Notes: a model not told the origin generated them from the sequence alone. A stretch of DNA of 64,000 nt from Myroides sp. WP-1 (GCF_014145635.1 NZ_JACHTC010000009.1:1-64000), one strand, 5' to 3'. Numbered from the stretch's first letter, positions 31,112 to 40,039 are shown. Program-made: numbers and translations.

Positions 31112-32263
31112 ATGAAGACAAAAAAGACATCACCCTTTCGAAAACTGATGAATGACCTACACCTTTGGTTAGGTATTGCAAGTTCTCTTATATTATTTGT
31201 GGTTTGTTTAACAGGGACCATTTACACGTTTAAGACAGAAATTCAAGAATGGCTTGAGCCAAATCGCTATGCATTTGTTGCTCCAAGCGATAGTCAGGTT
31301 AAACCCGTGGCAGAATTAGTGCAACTTGTTGAAACATCAACGCAAGGAAAAGTACAGCGCGTTACTTTAGTAAGCAAAGAGGGTAAACCTTTTGTTTTTA
31401 CCGTGAGCAAAGGTGAAGAAGGAAAAAGAGGTGAGGCCGTACATGTTAATCCCTTTACAGGAGAGATCCTAGGTACAGGAAAAGGACCTGCAGATGAGTT
31501 TTTCATGACGGTTTTTAAATTGCACCGTTGGCTGTTGCTCGATTCTTCTATTGGGCGCCCTATCGTGGGAATTGCAACGATCATTTTCTGTTTCCTTTCT
31601 ATTTCAGGATTAATCTTGTGGTTTCCCAAGAAAATTAAAGGATGGAAAAGTATTAAACCTGGATTCAAAATTAAGTTTAGTGCAAACTGGAAACGCATCA
31701 ATCACGACTTACACAATACACTTGGGTTTTATACCTTATTGCTTGTGTTGATCATGTCCTTGACTGGATTGTGTTGGTCTTTTGAATGGTATAGAAATGG
31801 ATTAAGTAGTGTATTAGGAGCTAAGGTTTTTGGCGGACGTGATGAAGTAAAACCAGAATCAGTCGTACAAGATAAAAAAACCATTAGTTTAGAAGAAGCA
31901 ATGGCTATTGCCAATAAAGAAATGGCTTACGAGTATCGCACTTTAGCCGTAAGTATACCAAAAGATTCTCTTGGAACGTATGAAATCAATAAAAATGAAT
32001 TGGCGCGATGGAATGAAACCGTAAATGATCGCGTGTTTATTGATCAATACTCAGGTGCTGTTATCAAGAAAGAAATTTTTGCCGATAAATCTGTCGGAGA
32101 GAAGATCGCTGGTTCAATTAGAGCGTTGCATTTTGGAGATATTTATGGCTCATTTTCAAAAGTGATCTATTTTATAACGTGTTTGATAGCAACATCCTTA
32201 CCAATTACAGGTATCTTCATTTGGTTGAATAAAATGAAAAAGAAACCAAAAAAGAAAGCATAG
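31112..32263 (+). CDS. PepSY-associated TM helix protein (iron-siderophore reductase-like)
   Basis: 383-residue inner-membrane protein of the PepSY_TM family. HLWLGIASSLILFVVCLTGTIYTFK near residues 15-39 is helix 1. A periplasmic PepSY-like domain (about 50-130) is followed by further helices near 145-175, 195-220 and 350-372. Conserved His residues in LHLW (16), KLHRWLLLD (about 139) and NHDLHNTLGFYTLL (about 195-200) may hold heme. Relatives include PiuB and FpvG, which help to release iron from siderophores by reduction. It is downstream of the TonB receptor and likely coexpressed. Confidence 0.88.
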   Translation: MKTKKTSPFRKLMNDLHLWLGIASSLILFVVCLTGTIYTFKTEIQEWLEPNRYAFVAPSDSQVKPVAELVQLVETSTQGKVQRVTLVSKEGKPFVFTVSKGEEGKRGEAVHVNPFTGEILGTGKGPADEFFMTVFKLHRWLLLDSSIGRPIVGIATIIFCFLSISGLILWFPKKIKGWKSIKPGFKIKFSANWKRINHDLHNTLGFYTLLLVLIMSLTGLCWSFEWYRNGLSSVLGAKVFGGRDEVKPESVVQDKKTISLEEAMAIANKEMAYEYRTLAVSIPKDSLGTYEINKNELARWNETVNDRVFIDQYSGAVIKKEIFADKSVGEKIAGSIRALHFGDIYGSFSKVIYFITCLIATSLPITGIFIWLNKMKKKPKKKA

Positions 32264-32316
32264 GATATCTTGGGAATACTTTAGCATTGAAAGTGGACAA
32301 AATAAGAGAAAAAGTG

Positions 32317-32324
32317 TAACTTTG
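32317..32324 (+). promoter_or_regulatory. -7 element of the bacilliredoxin gene
   Basis: TAACTTTG matches TAnnTTTG and lies 29 bases before the ATG. No matching -33 was found. Confidence 0.5.
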
Positions 32325-32353
32325 TTATTGCAATTTTAATTAAAGGTAATAGT

Positions 32354-32764
32354 ATGTATCCAGAAGAAATAGTAAAACCAATGCGTCAAGAGTTAGTTGA
32401 TGCAGGATTTTCAGCATTATATACAGCAGAAGAAGTAGAAGCTGCTTTAAGTAAAGAAGGAACTACATTAGTAGTTGTAAATTCAGTTTGTGGTTGTGCG
32501 GCGCGTAATGCACGTCCAGGAGCAATCATGAGTTTAAACGGTGAAAAAAAACCAGCGCAGATCGTAACTGTATTTGCAGGTGTTGATAAAGATGCTGTTG
32601 ATGCAGCTCGTCAACATATGTTTCCTTTCCCACCATCATCACCTTCGATGGCTTTGTTTAAAGACGGTGAATTAGTTCACATGTTAGAGAGACATCATAT
32701 TGAAGGACATCCTGCAGAGATGATCGCGGAGAATTTGATCGACGCATACAAAGAATATTGCTAA
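32354..32764 (+). CDS. BrxA/BrxB family bacilliredoxin
   Basis: 136-residue thioredoxin-fold protein of the YphP/YqiW (BrxA/BrxB) family. These proteins remove bacillithiol from mixed disulfides on other proteins. The family Cys-Gly-Cys motif is in [14 protein letters not shown] (Cys46, Cys48). [31 protein letters not shown] is the conserved C-terminal block (shown in parts: [12 protein letters not shown], then LERHHIEG). Bacillithiol is made by some Bacteroidota, which fits, though no synthesis gene is in this window. It is monocistronic with its own promoter and terminator. Confidence 0.93.
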   Translation: MYPEEIVKPMRQELVDAGFSALYTAEEVEAALSKEGTTLVVVNSVCGCAARNARPGAIMSLNGEKKPAQIVTVFAGVDKDAVDAARQHMFPFPPSSPSMALFKDGELVHMLERHHIEGHPAEMIAENLIDAYKEYC

Positions 32765-32770
32765 AAAGAG

Positions 32771-32799
32771 ACCACCTTCTATAAGGTGGTTTTTTTTTA
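32771..32799 (+). terminator. Terminator of the bacilliredoxin gene
   Basis: ACCACCTT (32771-32778) pairs with AAGGTGGT (32783-32790), followed by a T run of eight or more. Confidence 0.88.
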
Positions 32800-32804
32800 A
32801 AGTG

Positions 32805-32812
32805 TATATTTG
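32805..32812 (+). promoter_or_regulatory. -7 element of the acyltransferase gene
   Basis: TATATTTG matches TAnnTTTG. It overlaps a TTG codon at 32810 that opens the frame, so translation cannot start there; the ATG at 32834 is 22 bases downstream. Confidence 0.6.
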
Positions 32813-32833
32813 CTCAAGATATACATTGAGCTA

Positions 32834-33565
32834 ATGCAAAAAATAATTTCATATCCTTTATCAGTACTATTCGTTATCTGTTTGTTACTTGTACTCCTAT
32901 TCTTTCACGGTGTACAGTGGTTAGCTTTTAACCTTTTTGGGTATAAAGCACATAAAAAAGTGGTAGATTGTATGGTATGGTGGATCATGTTGTGTACGGG
33001 TATTCTAGGAACTTCTTACCGCGTTTCAAAAGAGGAAGAGTTACCTACTGATAAACCGATTATCTTCGTTGCCAATCATCAAAGTATGTTTGATATACCG
33101 ATGATCATTTGGTTTTTTAAACAAAATCATCCCAAATTTGTAAGTAAAAAAGAACTGGGCCAAGGAATCCCTAGCGTGTCCTATAATCTAAAACACGGAG
33201 GATCCGTTCTCATTGATCGAAAAGATGCTAAACAAGCACTAACCGTTATTCGTGGATTAGGCCAATATATTACAAAATACAATAGGGCCGCCGTTATTTT
33301 CCCTGAAGGGACGAGAAGTCGCGATGGACATCCAAAGCGTTTTTCCGAAAATGGGGTTAAAATGTTATGTAAGTTTTCGCCAGATGCTTATCTTGTTCCC
33401 TTGACGATTAATAACTCTTGGAAATTATTTCGATTTGGAAAATTTCCTTTAGGATTAGGAGCCAATATTAGTCTTTACGCACATAAACCAATGAAAATTA
33501 GCGACTACTCTTTTGAAGAATTGTTCGCTAGAACAGAGGAGTTAGTGAAGTCTAAAATAGAATAA
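32834..33565 (+). CDS. plsC: 1-acyl-sn-glycerol-3-phosphate acyltransferase
   Basis: 243-residue membrane-associated acyltransferase that converts lysophosphatidic acid to phosphatidic acid. An N-terminal membrane helix (LSVLFVICLLLVLLFF) is followed by the catalytic NHQSMFDIP (His82, Asp87; HX4D motif) and the phosphate-binding FPEGTRSRDG near residues 157-166. VPLTINNSW near 190 is the fourth family motif. The start was set by the overlapping promoter. An acyl-ACP desaturase follows 79 bases downstream, so both act in lipid synthesis. The 33566-33644 gap shows no own promoter that I can see. Confidence 0.92.
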   Translation: MQKIISYPLSVLFVICLLLVLLFFHGVQWLAFNLFGYKAHKKVVDCMVWWIMLCTGILGTSYRVSKEEELPTDKPIIFVANHQSMFDIPMIIWFFKQNHPKFVSKKELGQGIPSVSYNLKHGGSVLIDRKDAKQALTVIRGLGQYITKYNRAAVIFPEGTRSRDGHPKRFSENGVKMLCKFSPDAYLVPLTINNSWKLFRFGKFPLGLGANISLYAHKPMKISDYSFEELFARTEELVKSKIE

Positions 33566-33644
33566 TGAATACTAATTCTCGCAGTTACTCCCAAACAAAC
33601 TAAACCAAACCCAAGAGCTAGTTGCGAAGCAAAAACAAATTGAA

Positions 33645-34643
33645 ATGTCAACACACAATGTTCGTCTAGAAGTGATGCACTTCTTGGAAAAAAATATAGA
33701 TAGCTTCGTTGATGATTATCTAATACCTGTGGAGAAAATTTGGCAACCTTCTGATTTACTGCCCAACTCGGAAAGTGAAACATTTTTAGAGGATGTCAGA
33801 GAATTGAGAGAATACGCTAAGGAATTGCCCTATGATTTTTGGGTGGTCTTAGTGGGTGATACCATTACAGAAGAAGCTTTACCTACCTATGAATCATGGT
33901 TGATGGATGTTGATGGAGTTAATCAACGCGAAGGTGAAAATGGAAATGGATGGGCGAAATGGATCCGTCACTGGACAGGAGAAGAAAATAGACACGGAGA
34001 TTTACTTAACAAATACTTGTATTTGTCTGGGCGTGTAAACATGCGTGAAGTAGAAATTACAACACAATATTTATTAAATGACGGTTTCGATCCAGGAACA
34101 GATAGAGATCCGTATAAAAACTTCGTGTTTACGAGTTTTCAAGAGTTAGCAACCTATATTTCACACAATAGAGTAGGGAAATTAGCAAAACAATATGGGG
34201 ATCACAAATTAGCTAAAATTTGTCGTTTGATTGCGGGAGATGAAATGCGTCACCACCATGCTTATTCAGAATTTGTAGATCGCATTTTTAAAGTGGACCC
34301 AAGTGAAATGTTGTTGGCTTTTGTCGATATGATGAAACGCAAGATTACCATGCCTGCAAACTTGATTCGCGAATCAGGAGGAAAGATGGGAGACGCTTTT
34401 GAACAGTTTTCAGATTCCGCACAGCGTATAGGTGTATATACAGCTATTGATTATGTCGAAATCATGCAGAAATTAATAGATCGTTGGGAAGTTGCAAAAC
34501 TTACTGGATTAAATGATGAAGCAGAAAAAGCAAGAGAATATTTGATGAAATTACCTGCTCGTATGTTGCGTATTGCTGAAAGAATGAACGTTGGTAAGGA
34601 AGAGCATATTTTTAAATGGGTACAACCCGCTATTATTAAATAG
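33645..34643 (+). CDS. Acyl-ACP desaturase (soluble, ferritin-like diiron)
   Basis: 332-residue member of the plant-type stearoyl-ACP desaturase family, a soluble diiron enzyme that introduces a cis double bond in acyl chains on ACP. The two iron-binding motifs are visible: TGEENRHGDLLNKYLYLSG near residues 108-126 (Glu-x-x-His) and DEMRHHHAYSEF near 196-207 (Glu-x-x-His). The helical KNFVFTSFQELATYISH region lies between. It lies between an acyltransferase and an HD gene on the same strand. Uncommon outside plants, actinobacteria and Bacteroidota. Confidence 0.9.
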   Translation: MSTHNVRLEVMHFLEKNIDSFVDDYLIPVEKIWQPSDLLPNSESETFLEDVRELREYAKELPYDFWVVLVGDTITEEALPTYESWLMDVDGVNQREGENGNGWAKWIRHWTGEENRHGDLLNKYLYLSGRVNMREVEITTQYLLNDGFDPGTDRDPYKNFVFTSFQELATYISHNRVGKLAKQYGDHKLAKICRLIAGDEMRHHHAYSEFVDRIFKVDPSEMLLAFVDMMKRKITMPANLIRESGGKMGDAFEQFSDSAQRIGVYTAIDYVEIMQKLIDRWEVAKLTGLNDEAEKAREYLMKLPARMLRIAERMNVGKEEHIFKWVQPAIIK

Positions 34644-34677
34644 TTTACAGTTGACGGTGAACAGTTTACAGTAAAAC

Positions 34678-35328
34678 ATGAATAAAAAAATTGAAGCAAC
34701 TATTGCCTTTGTTAAGGAAGAGCTAAAGCATGCTGAAGGAGGACACGACTGGTTTCACATCCAACGTGTGTACAATAATGCGCTCAATATTTTAAAATTT
34801 GAACCCGATGCTGACGCCGAAGTGGTGCAATTAATTGCTTTGTTACACGACATTGCTGATAGTAAATTTCACCAAGGTGATGAAACTGTTGGGCCTCGTA
34901 AAGCAAAAGAATGGTTGGAATCGTTGGGCTGTGATGCTAAGGTAGTGGATCATGTTGTGAAGGGAATCGAAAATATCTCTTACAAAGGGGGGAATTTCAA
35001 TCAAAAGTTCACTTCTAAGGAGTTGGAAATCGTTCAAGATGCCGATCGCTTAGACGCAATAGGGGCCATCGGAATTACTCGTGTATTTAATTACGGAGGT
35101 TTTAAGAACAATGCAATTCACGATCCAGAACAAGCACCTCGCTTTGGGATGACCAAAGAAGAATACAAAGCGCACAAAGGAACGTCAATTAATCATTTTT
35201 ACGAGAAATTACTACTTTTAAAGGATTTAATGCATACGACCGAAGGTAAGAGAATGGCTGCAGAAAGACACCGGTATATGGAAGGTTTTTTAGCCCAATT
35301 TTATGCGGAATGGCAAGGAGATAGATAG
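34678..35328 (+). CDS. HD domain phosphohydrolase (YpgQ/YedJ-like)
   Basis: 216-residue all-helical HD-superfamily protein. Metal-binding residues are visible: HDWFHIQRV (His23, His27), the LLHDIAD doublet (His57, Asp58) and DADRLDAIGAIG near residue 119. This arrangement matches the YpgQ/YedJ group of (d)NTP pyrophosphohydrolase or phosphohydrolase-like proteins. The substrate is not determined. The gap upstream (34644-34677) has a repeated GTTTACAGT at 34643-34651 and 34664-34672. Confidence 0.87.
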   Translation: MNKKIEATIAFVKEELKHAEGGHDWFHIQRVYNNALNILKFEPDADAEVVQLIALLHDIADSKFHQGDETVGPRKAKEWLESLGCDAKVVDHVVKGIENISYKGGNFNQKFTSKELEIVQDADRLDAIGAIGITRVFNYGGFKNNAIHDPEQAPRFGMTKEEYKAHKGTSINHFYEKLLLLKDLMHTTEGKRMAAERHRYMEGFLAQFYAEWQGDR

Positions 35329-35421
35329 TTAAGGGTTGTCTGTTAACGTTTAGCAGTTAAATCTACAGACTAGTTCAAGAGCTCCTTAATCGAAAAAGTT
35401 GAAAAAGCAAAATAGGTCATA

Positions 35422-35457
35422 AAAAAAGGAAATCAATTCGAATTGATTTCCTTTTTT
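35422..35457. terminator. Bidirectional terminator between HD gene and pyk
   Basis: AAAAAAGGAAATCAATT (35422-35438) pairs perfectly with its complement at 35441-35457 around a 2-base spacer, with A and T runs on both sides. It is far (94 bases) from the HD stop. The stretch 35329-35421 has no reading frame. Confidence 0.85.
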
Positions 35458-35487
35458 CGTTTATTTTGGATGAGTGCTTTTCAATTC

Positions 35488-35515
35488 TGATTTCTCATAA
35501 CTGATTTCTCATAAC
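35488..35515. repeat. Tandem 14-base repeat
   Basis: TGATTTCTCATAAC occurs twice head to tail (35488-35501 and 35502-35515) in the pyk 3' region, followed by a partial third copy TGATC. It looks like slippage or a small duplication and has no evident function. Confidence 0.8.
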
Positions 35516-35528
35516 TGATCACCGATCA

Positions 35529-36959
35529 CTATTTAATCTCTGAAATTCTCAGCGTATTTACCATTCCTTTTTCAACAATAGGCATAGCAGCTAGGTTGAT
35601 AACCATATCTCCCTTTACAGCGTGTTTCTTTTCTACAACCATGTTATTGATATCTTCAATGGTTTCGTCTGTACTTACGTATTTGTCATAGTAGTAAGCC
35701 TGTACTCCCCAAAGCAAGTTTAACTGCGTTAAAATGCGCTTATTTGAAGTAAAAACAAGAATGTCACTGTTTGGACGCCAAGCAGAAATTTGAAAAGCGG
35801 TATATCCACTATTTGTTAAGGTACAAATTGCTTTTGCTTCGATATCATTAGCCATTAATGCTGCGTGATAACAAATGTTTTTCGTGATATAGCGATTCGT
35901 TTTAATTGTAGGCGGACTTTGCGGTACATTGATTAAAGGAGAATTTTCAACACTTTGGATAATTTGTGTCATTTTCTCAATTACTTGTACAGGGTAACTA
36001 CCTACAGAAGTTTCTCCAGATAACATTACTGCATCAGCACCATCCATAACAGAGTTTGCTACGTCGTTTACTTCCGCTCTTGTTGGAGTTAAGCTTGAAA
36101 TCATTGTTTCCATCATCTGCGTGGCAATGATAACAGGGATTCGAGCGTTTTTCGCTACTTGAACCAATTGCTTTTGGATCAAGGGAACTTCTTGTGCTGG
36201 AATTTCCACACCTAAATCTCCACGAGCAACCATTAAACCATCACAGTAAGCAACTAATTTATTAATGTTTTTTACCGCTTCTGGCTTTTCAATCTTTGCA
36301 ATAATCGGAATTTTGTGTTCTGAATGTTGTTTGATGATCTCTTGTAAGTCCAATAAATCTTCTGGAGTTCTAACAAAAGACAAAGCCAACCAATCTACCT
36401 GTGCTTTAATAGCAAAAATAGCATCATTGATGTCTTTCTCCGTTAAAGCAGGTAAAGATACCTTTGTCATTGGTAGGTTTACTCCTTTTTTAGATTTTAA
36501 AGGACCTCCTTGAATCACTTTGGCAACCACTTCATCTGTATTGTTTGTAGAAACAACTTCGAAAATTAGTTTACCGTCATCTAACAAAATAGTTTCTCCT
36601 GCATTTACATCATTAGGAAACTGTTTGTAGTTCATGTAAACGCGTTTTGCGTCTCCTTTAAACTCTTCTTTTGTAGAAAAGGTAATTGTGTCGCCCGGAT
36701 TTACAACTACATCTTCTGCCATAATTCCTACGCGCAATTTTGGTCCTTGAAGATCTCCTAAAATAGAAGTTGTATAACCGTATTCTTTATTTAATTCTCG
36801 GATAATATCGATTTTCTCTTGTACATCGGCGTAGTCAGCATGTGAGAAGTTAATTCTAAATACATTGACTCCGGCTTTAATCATGTTGTGTAACACTTCT
36901 TTTGTTCCTGATGCAGGACCTAGTGTTGCTACAATTTTTGTTCTTTTTTTTGCTACCAT
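35529..36959 (-). CDS. pyk: Pyruvate kinase
   Basis: 476-residue glycolytic enzyme that makes pyruvate and ATP from phosphoenolpyruvate and ADP. The start TKIVATLGPASGT is conserved. NFSHADYADV, GDLQGPKLRVG and the catalytic IPIIAKIEKPEAVKNI block with Lys near residue 220 are present. GLMVARGDLGVEIP and TQMMETMI follow, and the C-terminal allosteric domain (about 340-476) ends in VNTLRISEIK. Length matches the family. The IPExxxVDY gene lies 5 bases upstream on the same strand, so both are cotranscribed. Confidence 0.97.
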   Translation of the reverse strand: MVAKKRTKIVATLGPASGTKEVLHNMIKAGVNVFRINFSHADYADVQEKIDIIRELNKEYGYTTSILGDLQGPKLRVGIMAEDVVVNPGDTITFSTKEEFKGDAKRVYMNYKQFPNDVNAGETILLDDGKLIFEVVSTNNTDEVVAKVIQGGPLKSKKGVNLPMTKVSLPALTEKDINDAIFAIKAQVDWLALSFVRTPEDLLDLQEIIKQHSEHKIPIIAKIEKPEAVKNINKLVAYCDGLMVARGDLGVEIPAQEVPLIQKQLVQVAKNARIPVIIATQMMETMISSLTPTRAEVNDVANSVMDGADAVMLSGETSVGSYPVQVIEKMTQIIQSVENSPLINVPQSPPTIKTNRYITKNICYHAALMANDIEAKAICTLTNSGYTAFQISAWRPNSDILVFTSNKRILTQLNLLWGVQAYYYDKYVSTDETIEDINNMVVEKKHAVKGDMVINLAAMPIVEKGMVNTLRISEIK

Positions 36960-36964
36960 ATTTT

Positions 36965-37453
36965 TTAAAAAATTAGGTTGTTTTTCGATTTAATCGCTTC
37001 TACTCGAATTTCGTATGCAGTAGAAATTACTTTTATTGATTTTAACTTTTCAATGACTGCGCCAATTTCAAATTGTTCATCTGTATTTTCAACTTTTAGA
37101 AAGTAGTCCACCGTTTTGTGTTCCGGCAGGAGATACCCTTGTTTGCTAATGGTTGAAACAACATATTGAAAAAGGGGAGAAGCCATTTGAGACTCAGGAA
37201 GTATAAAAGCTTTATTCGATACAAGTTTCCACAAAACATGATAATCTGGATCGTCGTATTCAAATAAGGAAAAGGAAGCTAAGCCTTGATCCGTTTCAAT
37301 TTCAACATCATGTGTGGTGCGTTCTAAATAAAGACCTAGAATAGTATTAATAAGATAGGTAACTTTAAAATCTTCCTTGCGCGAAGAATGGATCGCTATC
37401 AGACTATAGTTTTCAGCTTCAAAATCTTCTAATCTTAGAACTACTGGTCCCAT
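36965..37453 (-). CDS. IPExxxVDY family protein
   Basis: 162-residue flavobacterial protein of unknown function. The family motif appears as LLPEHKTVDYFLKVEN near residues 107-122 (Leu-Pro-Glu here in place of Ile-Pro-Glu). VLRLEDFEAENYSLIAIHS and DPDYHVLWKLVSNK are further conserved segments. A start at 37474 is ruled out because the -7 element at 37473-37480 overlaps it; ATG 37453 is used. The usual placement between rnc and pyk is kept here. A role in linking RNA processing to metabolism has no support beyond this synteny. Confidence 0.85.
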   Translation of the reverse strand: MGPVVLRLEDFEAENYSLIAIHSSRKEDFKVTYLINTILGLYLERTTHDVEIETDQGLASFSLFEYDDPDYHVLWKLVSNKAFILPESQMASPLFQYVVSTISKQGYLLPEHKTVDYFLKVENTDEQFEIGAVIEKLKSIKVISTAYEIRVEAIKSKNNLIF

Positions 37454-37472
37454 TTGTTTATTCGTTAGATAC

Positions 37473-37480
37473 AAAGATAC
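37473..37480 (-). promoter_or_regulatory. -7 element of the IPExxxVDY-pyk unit
   Basis: TATCTTTG on the minus strand, an exact TAnnTTTG match, with a TTG 18 bases upstream at 37499-37501. It overlaps the outer candidate start codon and sets the true start. Confidence 0.55.
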
Positions 37481-37551
37481 GACTTTTATAATTCAAACAA
37501 TATGTAGTTATTTAGAAGAAACATTAAGTAAATGTTAATTGATTCCCCAAA

Positions 37552-38298
37552 TTAATGGTTTATTTTTTCCTGCAACGCAAAATACGCACGTTGCGAAGCT
37601 TTTTCCTCCGCTTTTTTCTTGGAGGTTGCTCTTCCTTTAGAAACTAACTTGTTGTCTATAAATAGTTTAACTCCAAAATATTTCACATCTTCATTTGAAG
37701 TGTCTTCGTAAGCATCAAATTTAAATGTATGTTTTGTCTTTTGACACCATTCGATAAGTAAACTTTTGTAACTCGTGATCTTGGTCTCTAAGACGTGTAT
37801 ATCCGTAATGGTAGAAATTAGGCGTTGGTGGATAAATTTTTCACAAGCAGGATAACCTTGGTCCAAGTAGATGGCTCCGATTAAGGCTTCTAGAATATTA
37901 CCGTGAATGTTTTCTCCAAATTGTTGGTTTCCCATTTTGCTTTCCACGATATCGATTAAATCTAAACTCTTACCGATGGAATTTAAGTTTTCTCGACTTA
38001 CAATTTTGGATCGCATTTTTGTTAAGTATCCTTCGTCACCGCTAGGCACTTCTAAATAAAGGTGGGAAGCAACTACAGCATTTAACATTGCGTCACCTAA
38101 AAACTCTAATCGCTCGTAATTAATGGGATTTCCTTGAGAATCAACAATATTCATTGAGCGGTGAGTGAACGCCAATTTGTAATAGTTGATGTCTAAAGGC
38201 TTTGCTTTGGTGATCTGAGATATCTTACGACAAAAATTCCCGTCCTTTTGACTTGGACGGGAATTTTTAAATATTTTATTTAATACATTACTCAACAT
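37552..38298 (-). CDS. rnc: Ribonuclease III
   Basis: 248-residue double-strand-specific endonuclease that processes rRNA precursors and structured mRNAs. The catalytic signature NYERLEFLGDAMLNAVV near residues 60-76 carries the Glu and Asp ligands, and HGNILEALIGAIYLDQGY near 133-150 carries the second set. A C-terminal double-stranded-RNA-binding domain spans about 175-245 with SYKSLLIEWCQK and GRATSKKKAEEKASQRAYFAL. It follows fabF with a 13-base gap, as is common in Bacteroidota. Confidence 0.96.
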   Translation of the reverse strand: MLSNVLNKIFKNSRPSQKDGNFCRKISQITKAKPLDINYYKLAFTHRSMNIVDSQGNPINYERLEFLGDAMLNAVVASHLYLEVPSGDEGYLTKMRSKIVSRENLNSIGKSLDLIDIVESKMGNQQFGENIHGNILEALIGAIYLDQGYPACEKFIHQRLISTITDIHVLETKITSYKSLLIEWCQKTKHTFKFDAYEDTSNEDVKYFGVKLFIDNKLVSKGRATSKKKAEEKASQRAYFALQEKINH

Positions 38299-38311
38299 TA
38301 CGTTGCTGTGC

Positions 38312-39565
38312 TTAAATGTCTAATTTCTTGACGAGTACACAAGCGTTGTGTCCTCCGAAACCAAATGTATTACTCATACCTACTTTCACTTCTCTTTTTT
38401 GAGCTTTGTTAAAGGTAAAGTTTAATTTAGCATCGATTTGATCATCATCAGTAAAATGGTTGATCGTTGGAGGTACAATACCATGTTCGATAGATAAAAT
38501 TACCGAGATTGCCTCTATCACTCCAGCAGCTCCCAAAAGGTGACCTGTCATAGATTTGGTAGAGTTTAAGTTCATTGAATACGCGTGATCACCAAAAACA
38601 TTTAAAATAGCTTTTGATTCTGCGATATCACCAAGAGGAGTTGATGTTCCGTGTAAGTTTACAACGTCTACATCAGATGGTTCAAGACCAGCATCTCTCA
38701 GACAGTTTTTCATTACGTTTGTAGCGCCTAATCCTTCTGGATGTGGTGCAGTTAAGTGATGTGCATCTGCAGACATACCTCCACCGCCAATTTCACAGTA
38801 GATTTTAGCTCCACGTGCAACAGCATGTTCGTATTCTTCCAATACTAATGCCCCAGCACCTTCGCCAAGTACAAAACCATCACGGTCTTTGTCCATGGGT
38901 CTAGAAGCTGTTTCCGGACTGTCATTTCTTGTTGATAAAGCGTGCATAGCGTTAAAACCTCCCACACCTGCAATCGTTACTGCTGCTTCAGAACCTCCTG
39001 TTACCATGATGTCTGCCATACCTAAACGAATGTAGTTGAAGGCATCAATAATCGCATTGGTAGAAGAAGCACATGCCGATACTGTAGTGAAGTTTGGTCC
39101 TCTTAAGCCATACTTAATTGAAATATGACCTCCAGCGATATCTGCAATCATTTTTGGAATGAAGAAAGGATTGAATCGAGGTGTGCCATTTCCATTAACG
39201 AAATCAGTTACTTCGTTTTGGAAGGTCTCTAATCCACCGATACCTGAACCCCAAATAACTCCAGCTCTATCTTTATCTATTTTCTCTAAGTCTAATTTTG
39301 AATCAACAACGGCCTCATCAGCACTAACCATGGCTAATTGAGCGTATCGATCCATTTTACGTGCCTCTTTACGATCAATAAAATCTTCTACATTGAAATT
39401 CTTTACTTCGCACGCAAATTGGGTTTTGAAATTGGTAGCATCAAAATGTGTAATCGGAGCTGCTCCACTTACGCCATTAATAAGACCGTTCCAATACTCT
39501 TGGATGTTATTCCCTATGGGGGTAAGAGCACCTAAACCTGTTACAACAACTCGCCTTAATTTCAT
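38312..39565 (-). CDS. fabF: Beta-ketoacyl-ACP synthase II
   Basis: 417-residue condensing enzyme that extends acyl-ACP with malonyl-ACP in fatty-acid synthesis. The start is MKLRRVVVTGLGALTPIGN at 39565, which matches family N-termini; the frame opens 13 codons earlier. The catalytic Cys is in TTVSACASSTNA near residue 164, the first His in VNLHGTSTPLGD near 304, and the second in KSMTGHLLGAAG near 341. The C-terminus GFGGHNACVLVKKLD is conserved. acpP lies directly upstream and supplies the substrate carrier. Confidence 0.96.
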   Translation of the reverse strand: MKLRRVVVTGLGALTPIGNNIQEYWNGLINGVSGAAPITHFDATNFKTQFACEVKNFNVEDFIDRKEARKMDRYAQLAMVSADEAVVDSKLDLEKIDKDRAGVIWGSGIGGLETFQNEVTDFVNGNGTPRFNPFFIPKMIADIAGGHISIKYGLRGPNFTTVSACASSTNAIIDAFNYIRLGMADIMVTGGSEAAVTIAGVGGFNAMHALSTRNDSPETASRPMDKDRDGFVLGEGAGALVLEEYEHAVARGAKIYCEIGGGGMSADAHHLTAPHPEGLGATNVMKNCLRDAGLEPSDVDVVNLHGTSTPLGDIAESKAILNVFGDHAYSMNLNSTKSMTGHLLGAAGVIEAISVILSIEHGIVPPTINHFTDDDQIDAKLNFTFNKAQKREVKVGMSNTFGFGGHNACVLVKKLDI

Positions 39566-39708
39566 AAAGTAAATATTATGGTTTAATAAGTTAAAAAAAC
39601 CCAATTTTTCACTTTTGTAAAAGGAAACATTGGGTAGCTTTATATTTGTTTATCAGATCACTATGCCAGTGAATCTGTCCTTTTTCTATTCTAAAAATAA
39701 GTGGGTAT

Positions 39709-39752
39709 GTCAAAAAAATAATAACGCCCACGTGCTGTGAACAACACGTGGG
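39709..39752 (-). terminator. Terminator/attenuator between acpP and fabF
   Basis: CCCACGTG (39727-39734) pairs perfectly with CACGTGGG (39745-39752), with three further internal pairs. On the minus strand it is followed by a T-rich stretch (A run at about 39713-39719). It starts just after the acpP stop and probably makes acpP mRNA more abundant than the fabF-rnc message. A second smaller hairpin lies near 39655-39680. Confidence 0.7.
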
Positions 39753-39762
39753 TTATTAGTTA

Positions 39763-39999
39763 TTACTTCTTAGCTTCTTCGATGTAAGAGATAGCTTGAC
39801 CAACTGTAGCAATGTTTTCTGCTTGATCGTCTGGAATTTGAATATCGAATTCTTTTTCGAACTCCATGATAAGCTCAACAGTGTCTAGTGAATCAGCTCC
39901 TAAATCATTAGTGAAGCTTGCTTCTGCTACAACTTCGTTCTCGTCAACTCCTAATTTGTCAACGATAATCGCTTTTACTCTTGATGCAATGTCTGACAT
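39763..39999 (-). CDS. acpP: Acyl carrier protein
   Basis: 78-residue acidic carrier protein of fatty-acid synthesis. The phosphopantetheine attachment Ser is in [16 protein letters not shown], the DSL motif near residues 36-38. Length and net acidity match the family. The promoter -7 element lies at 40032-40039. It is followed by a terminator and then fabF. It also serves the acyl-ACP desaturase encoded at 33.6 kb. Confidence 0.97.
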   Translation of the reverse strand: MSDIASRVKAIIVDKLGVDENEVVAEASFTNDLGADSLDTVELIMEFEKEFDIQIPDDQAENIATVGQAISYIEEAKK

Positions 40000-40031
40000 A
40001 ATCTTTAATTTTAAAATTTAATTTCCTAGGG

Positions 40032-40039
40032 CAAAAATA
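40032..40039 (-). promoter_or_regulatory. -7 element of acpP
   Basis: TATTTTTG on the minus strand, an exact TAnnTTTG match, about 33 bases before the ATG. The rest of 40040-40197, ahead of purN, is AT-rich without a recognisable plus-strand promoter. Confidence 0.55.

Noticed and set aside
34643..35400. Family of dispersed intergenic repeats (GTTTACAGT, GTTAAC-containing stretches near 55-75, 34643-34672 and 35340-35375)
   Set aside because: The similarities are short and loose. I cannot tell a repeat family from chance in AT-rich spacers without a search.
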